From Streptomyces sp. SID12488 (GTDB taxonomy: Bacteria > Actinomycetota > Actinomycetes > Streptomycetales > Streptomycetaceae): a stretch of 49,072 nt of DNA. A model generated the notes under the pieces. That model worked only from the letters and a program-made list of their open reading frames with translations, did no database searches and was not told the DNA's origin. The stretch is taken from positions 1 to 49,072 of the forward strand of contig NZ_JAAGLT010000046.1 of the NCBI RefSeq assembly GCF_010548275.1, read 5' to 3'. Shown here piece by piece: positions 8,131-16,443 of the stretch. Numbering within the stretch: position 1 is the stretch's first letter; each line of letters opens with the position of its first letter. The translations under genes and the position numbers were made by a program.

Positions 8131-8631
8131 GTGCATCGAACGACGACCACCGCAACGCTTCTGGTCACTGTGGCTGTCACGGCCCTCTCCGGCTGCGTCA
8201 CGATCCAGCACCCGACCGCTCCCGGCCCGCTCCCGGCACCGTCCCAGCCGTCGGCGCCCCGTCCGGACGGCCGGGCCGAACCTCAGATCGTGCAGGCGCC
8301 TGCCCGGGAGGCACTGGAGCTCATCGGCCCCGACCGCAGGCCCGCGCATGCCCCACGGACACCGCAGGGCATGGGCGAGCCGCACCGCCCGGCCGCCGCG
8401 GCGCCCGTAGCCCCGCCGGCCGCCGCTCCGGCACCCCCGCCACGCCGGACCAAGCCGAAGAAGCGCCCGCCCAAGCCCGAGCGCCGTCACACCCAGCCCC
8501 GCGTCGAGCTCCCCGAGGTGTCCCGCCCGGTACGCGAGAACACGGACGTGTGCGCCCTCGGCAAGAAGTACGGCGGCTGGGGCAAGGACAGCCCCCAGAC
8601 GGTCATCTGCAAGGAGGCGTACGGGCGTTGA
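8131..8631 (+). CDS. putative proline-rich lipoprotein
   Basis: A 166-residue protein with a short basic N-terminus, a hydrophobic segment and the lipobox LSGC, giving a lipidated Cys22, so it should be anchored outside the membrane and is a likely Lnt substrate. A long Pro/Ala linker with a Lys/Arg-rich stretch follows. The compact C-terminal module holds two cysteines (VCALGKKYGGW and VICKEAYG) that could form a disulfide. The conserved C-terminal block may be the functional part, as similar tails occur on other Streptomyces secreted proteins. The GTG at 8131 is chosen from signal-peptide length; upstream in-frame starts would bury the signal. Confidence 0.7.
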   Translation: MHRTTTTATLLVTVAVTALSGCVTIQHPTAPGPLPAPSQPSAPRPDGRAEPQIVQAPAREALELIGPDRRPAHAPRTPQGMGEPHRPAAAAPVAPPAAAPAPPPRRTKPKKRPPKPERRHTQPRVELPEVSRPVRENTDVCALGKKYGGWGKDSPQTVICKEAYGR

Positions 8632-8745
8632 GCGCGCAGGGGTCGGGCTCGAGCGCGGTCTGCGTCGGACCGGACTGGCTGACGGGCACGCTTTCAGAGC
8701 TTCAGCTCGCCAGAACCCTCCGGAGCGTTCCGGGACCTGGACCTC

Positions 8746-9300
8746 CTAGGGCCGCTGTCTCGGCGTCCCCCAGGAATCCGGCCCCCAGGAATCCCCTTCC
8801 GGTTCCCCGGCGGAGTCCCCCTCCCCCAGCCGCAGCTCGAGTCGCCCGATGGCCGCCCTGACTCCGTCGCCGTAGCTGTCGTCCCCCAGGGCGTCGGCCG
8901 CGCCGCGGGCGCGACGGATGTGGGTGCGGGCGGCGTCGGGGCGGTCCAGTTTGACGTAGTCGGCAGCAAGGTTCAGGTGCAGCGACGGATACAGGGCGCG
9001 CACCGCGAGCGCTCCCTCGTGCTGGACGACCTCCGCGACCCGCTCGTCCGACAGCTCCTGTGCCGCCGACAACGCCCGGAGATCCCAAGCCAGTTCGTCC
9101 GAAGGGTCGTCCTGTGTGTCGGCCATGTAGTGCGCCAGTGTGCAGCGGTGCAACGGGTCGCCGGTCGCGCCGATCTCCGCCCACAGCCCCAGAAGGCGCC
9201 CCCGGGCCTCCTCGCGGTCACCGCCGTGATGCAACATGACGGCCTGTCCGATCCGGGTCATCATGGCATCCGGTGCCACCTGTTCCTGCCGCTCCGTCAC
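8746..9300 (-). CDS. TPR-like helical repeat protein, function unknown
   Basis: A 184-residue soluble, mostly helical protein. Helical pairs such as MTRIGQAVMLHHGGDREEAR, LHRCTLAHYMADTQDDP and ALYPSLHLNLAADYVKLDRP resemble tetratricopeptide repeats of the kind found in small Streptomyces proteins. The C-terminal 25 residues are Gly/Pro/Trp-rich and probably disordered. The GTG at 9300 has GGAGGG six bases upstream. No neighbour shares its strand, so I infer no pathway. Confidence 0.75.
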   Translation of the reverse strand: MTERQEQVAPDAMMTRIGQAVMLHHGGDREEARGRLLGLWAEIGATGDPLHRCTLAHYMADTQDDPSDELAWDLRALSAAQELSDERVAEVVQHEGALAVRALYPSLHLNLAADYVKLDRPDAARTHIRRARGAADALGDDSYGDGVRAAIGRLELRLGEGDSAGEPEGDSWGPDSWGTPRQRP

Positions 9301-9483
9301 CGCGCCCTCCGCCCTCGTCCGCTGTGCCCGCTGTCCCTCCAGACGCTAGCCGCAGGCGCTGACAATCCCGCTCAGGCGAGCCGGTACGGCACCGGACCGG
9401 CCCCGTGACGGACGCGGACCGGCCCGGTGACGCGGCTCGGCGCTCCCGGGTCGGCCCAGGTTGGAATCAGCTCGGGTCGAGGC

Positions 9484-10167
9484 TCAGCCGAGGTCGGGAA
9501 TCGTCCAGTCGACCGGCGCGTGCCCCTGGCCGGCCACCGCCTCGTTGATCTGGGTGAACGGGCGCGAGCCGAAGAACTTCTTCGCCGACAGCGGCGACGG
9601 GTGCGCCCCCTTCACCACCACGTGCCGCTCCTCGTCGATCAGCGGGAGCTTCTTCTGCGCGTAGTTGCCCCACAGGACGAACACCGCCGGGTCGGGACGG
9701 TCGGCCACCGACCGGATCACCGCGTCCGTGAACCTCTCCCAGCCCTTGCCCTTGTGCGAGTTGGCTTCGCCGGAGCGGACCGTGAGCACCGCGTTGAGCA
9801 GCAGCACGCCCTGCTGGGCCCACGGCATCAGATAGCCGTTGTCGGGGACGGGCGTGCCCAGCTCTTCCTTCATCTCCTTGTAGATGTTGCGGAGCGAGGG
9901 CGGGGTCTTCACCCCGGGGCGAACCGAGAAGCACAGGCCGTGGCCCTGCCCCTCGCCGTGGTAGGGGTCCTGACCGAGGATCAGGACCTTCACCTGGTCG
10001 TACGGCGTCGCCTCGAGCGCGGCGAACACCTCTTCGCGCGGAGGATAGACAGGACCCTTCGCCCGCTCCTCCTCGACGAACTCGGTCAGCTCCTTGAAGT
10101 AGGGCTGCTGCAGTTCGTCACCCAGGACGCCGCGCCAGGACTCGGGCAGCATGGCGATGTCGGTCAC
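9484..10167 (-). CDS. ung: uracil-DNA glycosylase, family 1
   Basis: A 227-residue enzyme that removes uracil from DNA as the first step of base-excision repair. The water-activating motif GQDPYH holds Asp67, and the HPSPLS motif with the catalytic histidine is present near the C-terminus, as is the uracil-stacking FSV segment. Length matches family 1 enzymes. A GTG at 10167 with GGAGGA upstream is used; an ATG five codons in is possible. It lies downstream of the solute-binding protein's gene on the opposite orientation of flow, with no operon partner visible. Confidence 0.95.
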   Translation of the reverse strand: MTDIAMLPESWRGVLGDELQQPYFKELTEFVEEERAKGPVYPPREEVFAALEATPYDQVKVLILGQDPYHGEGQGHGLCFSVRPGVKTPPSLRNIYKEMKEELGTPVPDNGYLMPWAQQGVLLLNAVLTVRSGEANSHKGKGWERFTDAVIRSVADRPDPAVFVLWGNYAQKKLPLIDEERHVVVKGAHPSPLSAKKFFGSRPFTQINEAVAGQGHAPVDWTIPDLG

Positions 10168-10306
10168 GTGAACTTCCTCCGATGTGCGGTGTGTTCCACT
10201 CACCGAAGAACCTACCGGCGCCCACTGACAACGGGTCACCGACAACGGCTCCCGAGGCTCCGGACACAAGCCGCGCGCCGTCCACGCGCGCCGTCCACGG
10301 GCGCTG

Positions 10307-11887
10307 CTACCAGCTGGTCTTCCAGTACAGCTCCCACATCACCATCATGGTCGCCGGGTCGATGGACACCTCGGCGCCGCCGATGTCCTCGTTCGCCGCC
10401 ACATGCTGCTTGCCCTGCCACAGTGGCAGCAACCGGGCGTCGTCCAGAAGGATCTGCTGGGCCTCCTCGAACTGCTCGCCGACGGCCCCGCGGTCGCTCT
10501 CCCGGCGGGACTCCGGCAACAGTTGACCGGTGATCTGGGGCGACGTGTACGGCGTACCGAGCGCGTTCTGCTCGCCCACGAAGGGGGCGATGAAGTTGTC
10601 GGCGTCGGGGAAGTCGGGGAACCAGCCGCGCCCGAACACCGGGTACTCGCCCTTCTGGTAGCCGTCCACGTACGTCTTCCAGGGGCGACTCTTGAGCGTC
10701 ACGGTGAACAGGCCGGAGGACTCCAGCTGCCGCTTCAGCTCCTCGAAGGCCGGCTTGGTCTGGGAGCCGTAGCGGTCGCTCGTGTACCAGAGGGTGAGCG
10801 GGACCCGCTCGGTGATGCCGTCCTCCAGGAGGATCTGCCGGGCCTTGGAGGAACTGGGATTCCCGAAGTCGTCGAAGAAGCCCGTGGTGTGGCCGACCAG
10901 TCCCTTGGGGATCATGGAGTACAGCGGCTCGACGGTGTCCTTGTAGATGTTGTGGGCGAGCGCCGGACGGTCGACGACCTGGGCGATCGCCTTACGGACC
11001 GAGAGCTTGTTGGACCACGGGTCCCTGGGGTTGAACACCAGGTAGCTGATCTCGGTGGTGGCGTTCTCGATGAGCTGGAGGCCCTCCTCCTTCTCGTTGT
11101 CCTCGATGTCGACGACGTCGGCGGCGCTGAGACCGCGGTAGACGACGTCGATGGCCTTGTCCCGGAGGGCGTCGGCCACCGCGGACGAACTCCGGAAGTA
11201 CCGGATGGTGACGGCGTCGTTCTTGGGGTCCGCGATGCCCTTGTAGTTGCCGTTCTTGACCAGTACGGCCCTGTCGCCCTCCTTGTAGGACTCCAGGGTG
11301 TACGGACCGGAGCCGCTGACCTTGCCGTCCTCACGGAGGGACTTCGCGGGGTACTCCTCGGGGTCCACGATCGACATGGCGGGCGTGGAGAGCACGAAGG
11401 GGAAGGTCGCGTCGGCCTGGTTCAGGTGGAAGACGATCCCGCGGTCGCCCTTCACCTCGATCCGGTCGAGGCTGGTCAGCAGACCGGCGGGGCCACCGTT
11501 GACGTTGATCTTCTTGATCCGGTCGATGGAGTACTTGACGGCCTGCGCGTCCAGTTCGTGTCCGTCCGAGAACTTCAGGCCCTCGCGCAGCTCGCAGCTG
11601 TACACCGTGCTCGAACTGTCGGTGAACTCGCAGGTCTTGGCGGCGTCGGGCTTGGGCTCGGACCCGCCTGTCTCGAAGTTGAGCAGGGTCTGGTGGACGT
11701 TGCGGAAGAGCTCCCACGAGTTGTCCCAGGAGGCCGCCGGATCCAGTGTGCTGGGCTCGCTGGTCGTCCCCACCACGATCGGTTTCCCGTCGTTGGAGGA
11801 GTCGGAGGAGAAGACTCCGCATCCGGCGACCATGGATATGGACGCGGCTGTCGCCAGCTGCCGCAGGCCCCGGTTCCGGTTGAACAC
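10307..11887 (-). CDS. ABC transporter substrate-binding lipoprotein, family 5 (peptide/nickel type)
   Basis: A 526-residue extracellular solute-binding protein. The signal segment ends in the lipobox VAGC (Cys23). The family 5 signature follows (GTTSEPSTLDPAASWDNSWE, then ELFRNVHQTLL), with LREGLKFSDGHELDAQAVKY as the second hallmark. Substrates are likely oligopeptides or similar. The GTG at 11887 has AGGAG seven bases upstream. No permease or ATPase genes accompany it, so it must work with transporter parts encoded elsewhere or act as a sensor. Confidence 0.93.
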   Translation of the reverse strand: MFNRNRGLRQLATAASISMVAGCGVFSSDSSNDGKPIVVGTTSEPSTLDPAASWDNSWELFRNVHQTLLNFETGGSEPKPDAAKTCEFTDSSSTVYSCELREGLKFSDGHELDAQAVKYSIDRIKKINVNGGPAGLLTSLDRIEVKGDRGIVFHLNQADATFPFVLSTPAMSIVDPEEYPAKSLREDGKVSGSGPYTLESYKEGDRAVLVKNGNYKGIADPKNDAVTIRYFRSSSAVADALRDKAIDVVYRGLSAADVVDIEDNEKEEGLQLIENATTEISYLVFNPRDPWSNKLSVRKAIAQVVDRPALAHNIYKDTVEPLYSMIPKGLVGHTTGFFDDFGNPSSSKARQILLEDGITERVPLTLWYTSDRYGSQTKPAFEELKRQLESSGLFTVTLKSRPWKTYVDGYQKGEYPVFGRGWFPDFPDADNFIAPFVGEQNALGTPYTSPQITGQLLPESRRESDRGAVGEQFEEAQQILLDDARLLPLWQGKQHVAANEDIGGAEVSIDPATMMVMWELYWKTSW

Positions 11888-12211
11888 GTGCACGCTCCTC
11901 GATCTGCTATACCAAGCCAACGGTCGGCAGACCATACCGCAGCGCCCCACCGGGCGGTCCAGCTTCCGGGAAGGCCCGTTGATCAGCACGTATCGGACAG
12001 CACCGTCATCGGACGGTGTGACCTCGGACGTCGACACGGGAGCATTTTCTGTCAGCCGGGGCCGCATAGGTTTGCGACGGTCGACATGGAGACTTTCGGC
12101 CGCTCATCTTCCGGCAGATGTCGGAGTGGACATCAAATTCGCCGACATACGGCGACTCCCGGCGGACACTCCGAATGCTCCGGACAATCCGGACAGAGTG
12201 CGCGAAAGACG
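11888..12211. other. intergenic region upstream of the solute-binding protein gene
   Basis: No gene is visible here. A perfect 7-bp inverted repeat with a 4-base loop (CACCGTC/GACGGTG) lies at 12001-12018 and could be an operator. On the minus strand TATAGC, about 20 bases before the GTG at 11887, could belong to a promoter, but I could not match a -35 box. Confidence 0.35.
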
Positions 12212-12257
12212 CGAGGCGGGGCGGGCGCCCCCATCGGGTAACGCCCGCCCCGCCTCG
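12212..12257 (-). terminator. terminator after the SDR/fabG operon
   Basis: A perfect 16-bp GC-rich stem (CGAGGCGGGGCGGGCG paired with its complement at 12242-12257) around a 14-base loop. It lies 20 bases beyond the stop of the SDR gene. There is no U-run, as is common for Streptomyces terminators. Confidence 0.75.
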
Positions 12258-12277
12258 TACACACGGGGTTCCTTACG

Positions 12278-13036
12278 TCAGCTGTTGCCGGCCTTGAGGA
12301 AGATGCCGCCGTCGACCACGAGCGTCTGGCCGGTGATCCAGTCGGCCTGGGCCGAGGTCAGGAACGCGGCGGCGCCGCCGATGTCGGAGGGTACGCCGAG
12401 CCGGCCGAGCGGGTAGGCGGCAGCGGCCTCCTCTTCCCGGCCCTCGTAGAGCGCCTGCGCGAACTTCGTCTTCACGACGGCCGGCGCGATCGAGTTGACC
12501 CGCACCCCGGGCGCGTACTCGTGCGCCAGTTGCAGTGTCAGGTTGTCCAGCGCGGCCTTGCTGACGCCGTACGCGCCGATGAACGGCGAGGCCGAGAGGC
12601 CGGCGACGGACGTGATGTTGACGATCGCGCCGCCGTTCTCCTTCTGCCAGGCGTGCCAGGTCTTCTGGGCGAAGCCGAGCGCCGAGACGACGTTGGTCTC
12701 GAAGACCTTGCGCGCCACGTTGAGGTCGAGGTCGGCGATCGGACCGAACACCGGGTTCGTACCGGCGTTGTTGACCAGGAAGTCGACGCGCCCGAACGCC
12801 TCCAGGGTGCGCTCCACGGCGACGGCCTGGTGGGCCTCGTCATGGGCTTTGCCGGCCACGCCGATGACCCGGTCGCCACCGAGTGTCTCGACGGCCTCCT
12901 TGAGCGCGTCCTCGTTGCGTCCGGTGATGCACACCCGGTCACCGCGCGCGATCAGCGCCTCGGCGATGCCGTAGCCGATGCCCCGGCTGGCACCCGTGAT
13001 GAGGGCGACCTTGCCCGAGAGTTCCACTGTCGTCAT
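12278..13036 (-). CDS. SDR-family oxidoreductase
   Basis: A 252-residue short-chain dehydrogenase/reductase with TGASRGIG, NNAGTNP, NITSVAG and the catalytic YGVSK. C-terminal LGRLGVPSDIGGAAAFLTS and VVDGGIF complete the fold. It is the second gene of a two-gene operon, 17 bases after fabG, and is followed by a strong terminator at 12212-12257. The pair could act on successive steps of beta-oxidation or secondary-alcohol metabolism, which is inference. The ATG at 13036 has AGGAA upstream. Confidence 0.92.
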   Translation of the reverse strand: MTTVELSGKVALITGASRGIGYGIAEALIARGDRVCITGRNEDALKEAVETLGGDRVIGVAGKAHDEAHQAVAVERTLEAFGRVDFLVNNAGTNPVFGPIADLDLNVARKVFETNVVSALGFAQKTWHAWQKENGGAIVNITSVAGLSASPFIGAYGVSKAALDNLTLQLAHEYAPGVRVNSIAPAVVKTKFAQALYEGREEEAAAAYPLGRLGVPSDIGGAAAFLTSAQADWITGQTLVVDGGIFLKAGNS

Positions 13037-13053
13037 GTTCCTGTTCCCCAGCC

Positions 13054-13815
13054 CTAGTCGAGCGGTCCGCCGGCGACGTACAGCACCTGGCCGGAGACGA
13101 ATCCGGCGGCCTCGCCCGTGAAGAAGGCGATCGCGTTGGAGATGTCGTCCGGATTGCCCACGCGCTGCACGGGGATCTGGGTAGCGGCGGCGGCCTTGAA
13201 GTCCTCGAAGCCCATGCCGACACGCTCGGCGGTGGCGGCGGTCATGTCGGTGGCGATGAAGCCGGGGGCGACGGCGTTCGCGGTGACGCCGAACTTGCCG
13301 AGTTCGAGGGCGAGGGTCTTGGTGAAGCCCTGGAGACCGGCCTTGGCGGCGGAGTAGTTGACCTGGCCGCGGTTGCCCTGGGCGGAGGACGAGGACAGGT
13401 TGACGATCCGGCCGAACTTGGCGTCCACCATGTACTTCTGACAGGCCCGCGACATCAGGAAGGCGCCGCGCAGGTGCACGTTCATGACCGTGTCCCAGTC
13501 GGAGACACTCATCTTGAAGAGCAGGTTGTCGCGCAGGACGCCGGCGTTGTTGACGAGGATCGTGGGTCCGCCCAGTTCCTCGGCGATGCGCGTGACCGCG
13601 GCCGCGACCTGGGCCTCGTCGGAGACGTCGCAGCCGACGGCGAGCGCCTTGCCACCGGCGGCGGTGATCTGCTCGACGGTGTCCTTGCAGGCGGCCTCGT
13701 CGAGGTCGATCACCGCGACGGCGCGGCCCTCCGCCGCCAGTCGTACGGCGGTCGCGGCGCCGATGCCGCGCGCACCGCCGGTGACCACGGCGACCCGCTG
13801 CTCAGTGGTGGACAT
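13054..13815 (-). CDS. fabG: 3-oxoacyl-ACP/CoA reductase, FabG-like
   Basis: A 253-residue classical SDR with TGGARGIG at the nucleotide site, NNAGVLRDNLLFKM, NLSSSSAQGNRGQVNYSAAK (serine and YxxxK) and the AVAPGFIATDM loop typical of FabG proteins. The reaction is probably NADPH-dependent reduction of a 3-oxoacyl thioester. It is distinct from the housekeeping fab cluster, as no other fatty-acid synthase gene is adjacent, so a degradative or polyhydroxyalkanoate role is equally likely. It is first in the operon with the SDR at 12278; the ATG at 13815 has GAGGAGA upstream. Confidence 0.92.
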   Translation of the reverse strand: MSTTEQRVAVVTGGARGIGAATAVRLAAEGRAVAVIDLDEAACKDTVEQITAAGGKALAVGCDVSDEAQVAAAVTRIAEELGGPTILVNNAGVLRDNLLFKMSVSDWDTVMNVHLRGAFLMSRACQKYMVDAKFGRIVNLSSSSAQGNRGQVNYSAAKAGLQGFTKTLALELGKFGVTANAVAPGFIATDMTAATAERVGMGFEDFKAAAATQIPVQRVGNPDDISNAIAFFTGEAAGFVSGQVLYVAGGPLD

Positions 13816-13953
13816 TGCTGGTTCTCCTCGCCCTTGAAAAGCCTGCGGCCCACGGTACGCCCTCAGGTGAGCGACCGCTTAGTACCTTCAGTACCCGTGA
13901 CGCTAGAAGTCCTGGCACCCGGTGTCAACGGCATGCGGTGCCGGTGTGAGCCA

Positions 13954-14337
13954 TTACCTGACCAGCAGCGTGAGCAGCCGCTCGGCCTCGGCCCCCGGAT
14001 CGGCCGTGAGGCCCGTGTGCACAGGCCCCGGCTGAACCACGGTCGAGCGTGGCGCGATCAGCCAGCGAAAGCGCCGCCCGGCATCGTCCAGCGCCGCCTG
14101 GCCTGCCGCTTTCCCACCCGCGCAGACCCCCTCGACGGCACGCAGCGCGGCCCGCACACCGGCCACGTCGGCCTCGGGGTCCAGCGCACGCAGCTTGCCC
14201 TCGTCCAGATACGTACGCGCTGCGACGAAGGACTTGGCGCGGCAGTACACCAGAACACCGGCGTTGAAGCACTCGCCGCGCTCGATCCGCGGTACGACCC
14301 GCAGCAGCGCGTACTCGAAGACATCCCGCTCGCTCAC
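13954..14337 (-). CDS. DUF3037 protein, partner of the HipA-like kinase
   Basis: A 127-residue protein covering the DUF3037 family: FEYALLRVVPRIERGECFNA, then GVLVYCRAKSF, and a C-terminal LTADPGAEAERLLTLLVR helix. Its GTG start overlaps the kinase gene's stop by four bases (GTGA), so the two are translationally coupled. DUF3037 genes recur beside HipA-type kinase genes, which suggests a joint function as regulator, adaptor or substrate. The biochemical role is not known to me. Confidence 0.88.
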   Translation of the reverse strand: MSERDVFEYALLRVVPRIERGECFNAGVLVYCRAKSFVAARTYLDEGKLRALDPEADVAGVRAALRAVEGVCAGGKAAGQAALDDAGRRFRWLIAPRSTVVQPGPVHTGLTADPGAEAERLLTLLVR

Positions 14338-15116
14338 TTCTCCCCCTCGACACCCTGGATGCCCGCAGCGCCCTTGATGCGCTCATGGATGACGGCGGCG
14401 CGCGCGAGGAGCGGCTCCGCGTAGGCCCGCCGGAGGGCGTCCGGCGAGTCGAAGCCGGGTTCGTCCGCGAGCCACGCGTCGGGGATCTCGGCGGTCACCT
14501 CGGCGAGCAGTTCCTCGGTGACCAGCGGTGCCAGTTCGGCGGCGGCCGAGGCGACGTCCGGGCCGAACGGCGCGAGCGCGTGCTCGGAGACGTCGTACGG
14601 CTTGGCGGCGGAGGTGCGGGCGCCGGGCCAGTGGTGGTGCCAGATCATCGTGGCGCCGTGGTCGATGAGCCACAGGTCGCCGTGCCACATCAGCATGTTG
14701 GGGTTGCGCCAGGAGCGGTCGACGTTGTTGACGAGCGCGTCGAACCACACCACCCGCCCGGCCTCCTCGGCGCTCACCTCGAAGGCGAGGGGGTCGAAGC
14801 CGATCGCACCCGACAGGAAGTCCATGCCGAGGTTGGTGCCACCGCTCGACCTGAGCAGCCCCTGCACCTCCTCGTCGGGCTCGCCGAGGCCCAGCACCGG
14901 GTCCAGGGCGACTGTCACCAGCCCCGGCACCCGCAGCCCCAGCCGCCGGGCCAGCTCACCGCAGACGACCTCGGCGACGAGCGTCTTGCGGCCCTGTCCC
15001 GCGCCGGTGAACTTCATGACGTACGCCGCGAGATCGTCGGCCTCGACGAGCCCCGGCAACGAACCGCCCTCACGCAGGGGCGTGATGTAGCGGGTCGCGA
15101 TGACTTCCTTGAGCAT
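14334..15116 (-). CDS. HipA-family protein kinase-like, short form
   Basis: A 260-residue protein of the HipA/PI3-4-kinase-like fold, much shorter than E. coli HipA (about 440 residues) because the N-terminal subdomain is missing. Key positions are visible: the nucleotide-binding lysine in YVMKFTG (Lys35), the catalytic-loop region LVNNVDRSWRNPN (Asp133, Asn140) and a metal-binding LIDHG (Asp152). No HipB-type antitoxin is adjacent; the overlapping downstream gene is DUF3037. A toxin role cannot be assumed. The ATG at 15116 has a possible -10 box (TAACCT) six bases upstream and no Shine-Dalgarno, so the mRNA may be leaderless. Confidence 0.85.
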   Translation of the reverse strand: MLKEVIATRYITPLREGGSLPGLVEADDLAAYVMKFTGAGQGRKTLVAEVVCGELARRLGLRVPGLVTVALDPVLGLGEPDEEVQGLLRSSGGTNLGMDFLSGAIGFDPLAFEVSAEEAGRVVWFDALVNNVDRSWRNPNMLMWHGDLWLIDHGATMIWHHHWPGARTSAAKPYDVSEHALAPFGPDVASAAAELAPLVTEELLAEVTAEIPDAWLADEPGFDSPDALRRAYAEPLLARAAVIHERIKGAAGIQGVEGEK

Positions 15117-15230
15117 CGGCCCAGGTTACTGGGGCGTTCGGAGCCGGATGCCCGTACCGCCTGAACGGCGCGCGCGCAGGGTTCGTATCTTCGTACGGAT
15201 CAGGAAACGCCTGCGGAAGGAAACGCCAGC

Positions 15231-15668
15231 ATGAGCAGCGCCTCGCTTCAGCCCGTATCGGGACCGGCTCGTCGTACGGTCATGGCGGCGGCCGGCGCGG
15301 CGGGGCTCGCCGTCACGCTGACCGCGTGCGGGTCGGGGGACGACTCGTCGGACACCGCCACCGAACAGGGCGCCGCCGCCGGCACCGCCCTCGCGAAGAC
15401 CTCCGACATACCGGAGGGCGGCGGCAAGATCTTCAAGGACCAGGGTGTGGTGGTCACGCAGCCGACGGCGGGCACCTACAAGGCGTTCTCGGCGAAGTGC
15501 ACGCACGCGGGCTGTGCGGTGACGGGCATCACCAACGGCGTCATCACCTGTCCGTGCCACAACAGCGAGTTCTCGGTCGCGGACGGCAGCGTGAAGAAGG
15601 GCCCGGCGACCAAGGCGCTGGCCGCCGAGTCGATCACCGTGTCCGGCGACTCCATCACGCTCGCCTGA
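15231..15668 (+). CDS. Rieske [2Fe-2S] domain lipoprotein, Tat-type signal
   Basis: A 145-residue exported redox protein. Arg14-Arg15 precede a hydrophobic stretch that ends in LTAC, so it looks like a Tat substrate lipidated at Cys33. The Rieske domain carries CTHAGC (Cys90, His92) and CPCHNSEF (Cys107, His110) as cluster ligands, with Cys95 and Cys109 placed for the usual disulfide. Such single-domain proteins probably donate electrons outside the membrane; no oxidoreductase partner is encoded beside it. AAGGAAA precedes the ATG. It converges with the isochorismatase-like gene with only three bases between stops. Confidence 0.92.
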   Translation: MSSASLQPVSGPARRTVMAAAGAAGLAVTLTACGSGDDSSDTATEQGAAAGTALAKTSDIPEGGGKIFKDQGVVVTQPTAGTYKAFSAKCTHAGCAVTGITNGVITCPCHNSEFSVADGSVKKGPATKALAAESITVSGDSITLA

Positions 15669-15671
15669 CCC

Positions 15672-16328
15672 TCACGCTCGCTCCCGCCCGGCCCGGCGGG
15701 GACGCTTGAGACAGGCCAGCACCTCGTCGGTGGTCGCGACCGTGGCGACCAGCGCGAGGGTGTTGCGGATCATCGCGGGGGTGTAGTCGGAGGGCACTCC
15801 CGCGATGGCGTCCCCGGGCACGACGACGGTGTATCCACGGTTCACGGCGTCGAACACGGCGTTGGGAATCGCGACGTTGGCCGAGACCCCGGTCACGACC
15901 AGCGTCCGGCAGCCCAGGTTGCGCAGCAGGGCATCGACGTCGGTGCCCTGGATCGGCGAGAGGCCGTGCAGCCGCCGTACGACGAAGTCCTCGTCGGCGA
16001 CCTCGATCGGCGGTGCGACGCGCACTGCGGTGGTGCCCGAGAACTGCTGGACGGGGAGCCGTGCGGCGGCCCGGAACAGCCGGGCGTTGCGGTTGGCGCC
16101 CCGCCCGTCGGGACGGCGTTCGGCGACGGCGTGAACGACCTGGACACCGGTCTCGTGGGCGGCGGCGACCAACCTGGCGACCTGGGCGAGCGCCCCCGAC
16201 GACCGCGCCTCCCTGGCGAGTTCGGGCAGGGCACTGTCCGGTCCGACGACGCCCTGCTGGCACTCGACGGTGAGCAGGACCGTAGTCGCGGGGTCGAGGA
16301 GTTCGCTGAGCTGTTCGTACGACGGCAT
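15672..16328 (-). CDS. isochorismatase-fold protein lacking the catalytic triad
   Basis: A 218-residue protein with the cysteine-hydrolase (isochorismatase-like) fold. The triad Asp-Lys-Cys is not conserved. The first-strand position is Glu22 in LLTVECQQG, the lysine region reads VVRRLHG (Arg118-Arg119), and the nucleophile loop is GVSANVAIPNAVFDA with Ala153 at the cysteine position. The fold signatures are otherwise intact (DAVNRGYTVVVPGDAIAGVP). It therefore may not hydrolyse amides in the usual way; it could bind a ligand or use different chemistry. GGGAG lies eight bases before the ATG at 16328. Confidence 0.85.
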   Translation of the reverse strand: MPSYEQLSELLDPATTVLLTVECQQGVVGPDSALPELAREARSSGALAQVARLVAAAHETGVQVVHAVAERRPDGRGANRNARLFRAAARLPVQQFSGTTAVRVAPPIEVADEDFVVRRLHGLSPIQGTDVDALLRNLGCRTLVVTGVSANVAIPNAVFDAVNRGYTVVVPGDAIAGVPSDYTPAMIRNTLALVATVATTDEVLACLKRPRRAGRERA

Positions 16329-16443
16329 GGCGCTCCCTGGTCGCGGACCTTACGGGTGGGCGGGCGAGACTAACGTCCGTCGCGTACGGGCGGAAGGCAG
16401 CCCATATTCTTTTCTGACGTAAGAGAGCAAAAAGGGGGATCGC

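Noticed and set aside
9427..12241. Long plus-strand open frames over ung and the solute-binding protein
   Set aside because: These are antisense frames produced by G/C third positions; the minus-strand genes match well-known families.
14334..15116. HipA/DUF3037 as a proven toxin-antitoxin system
   Set aside because: There is no HipB-type DNA-binding antitoxin and the kinase is short. The pair is reported as unexplained, not as a toxin-antitoxin.
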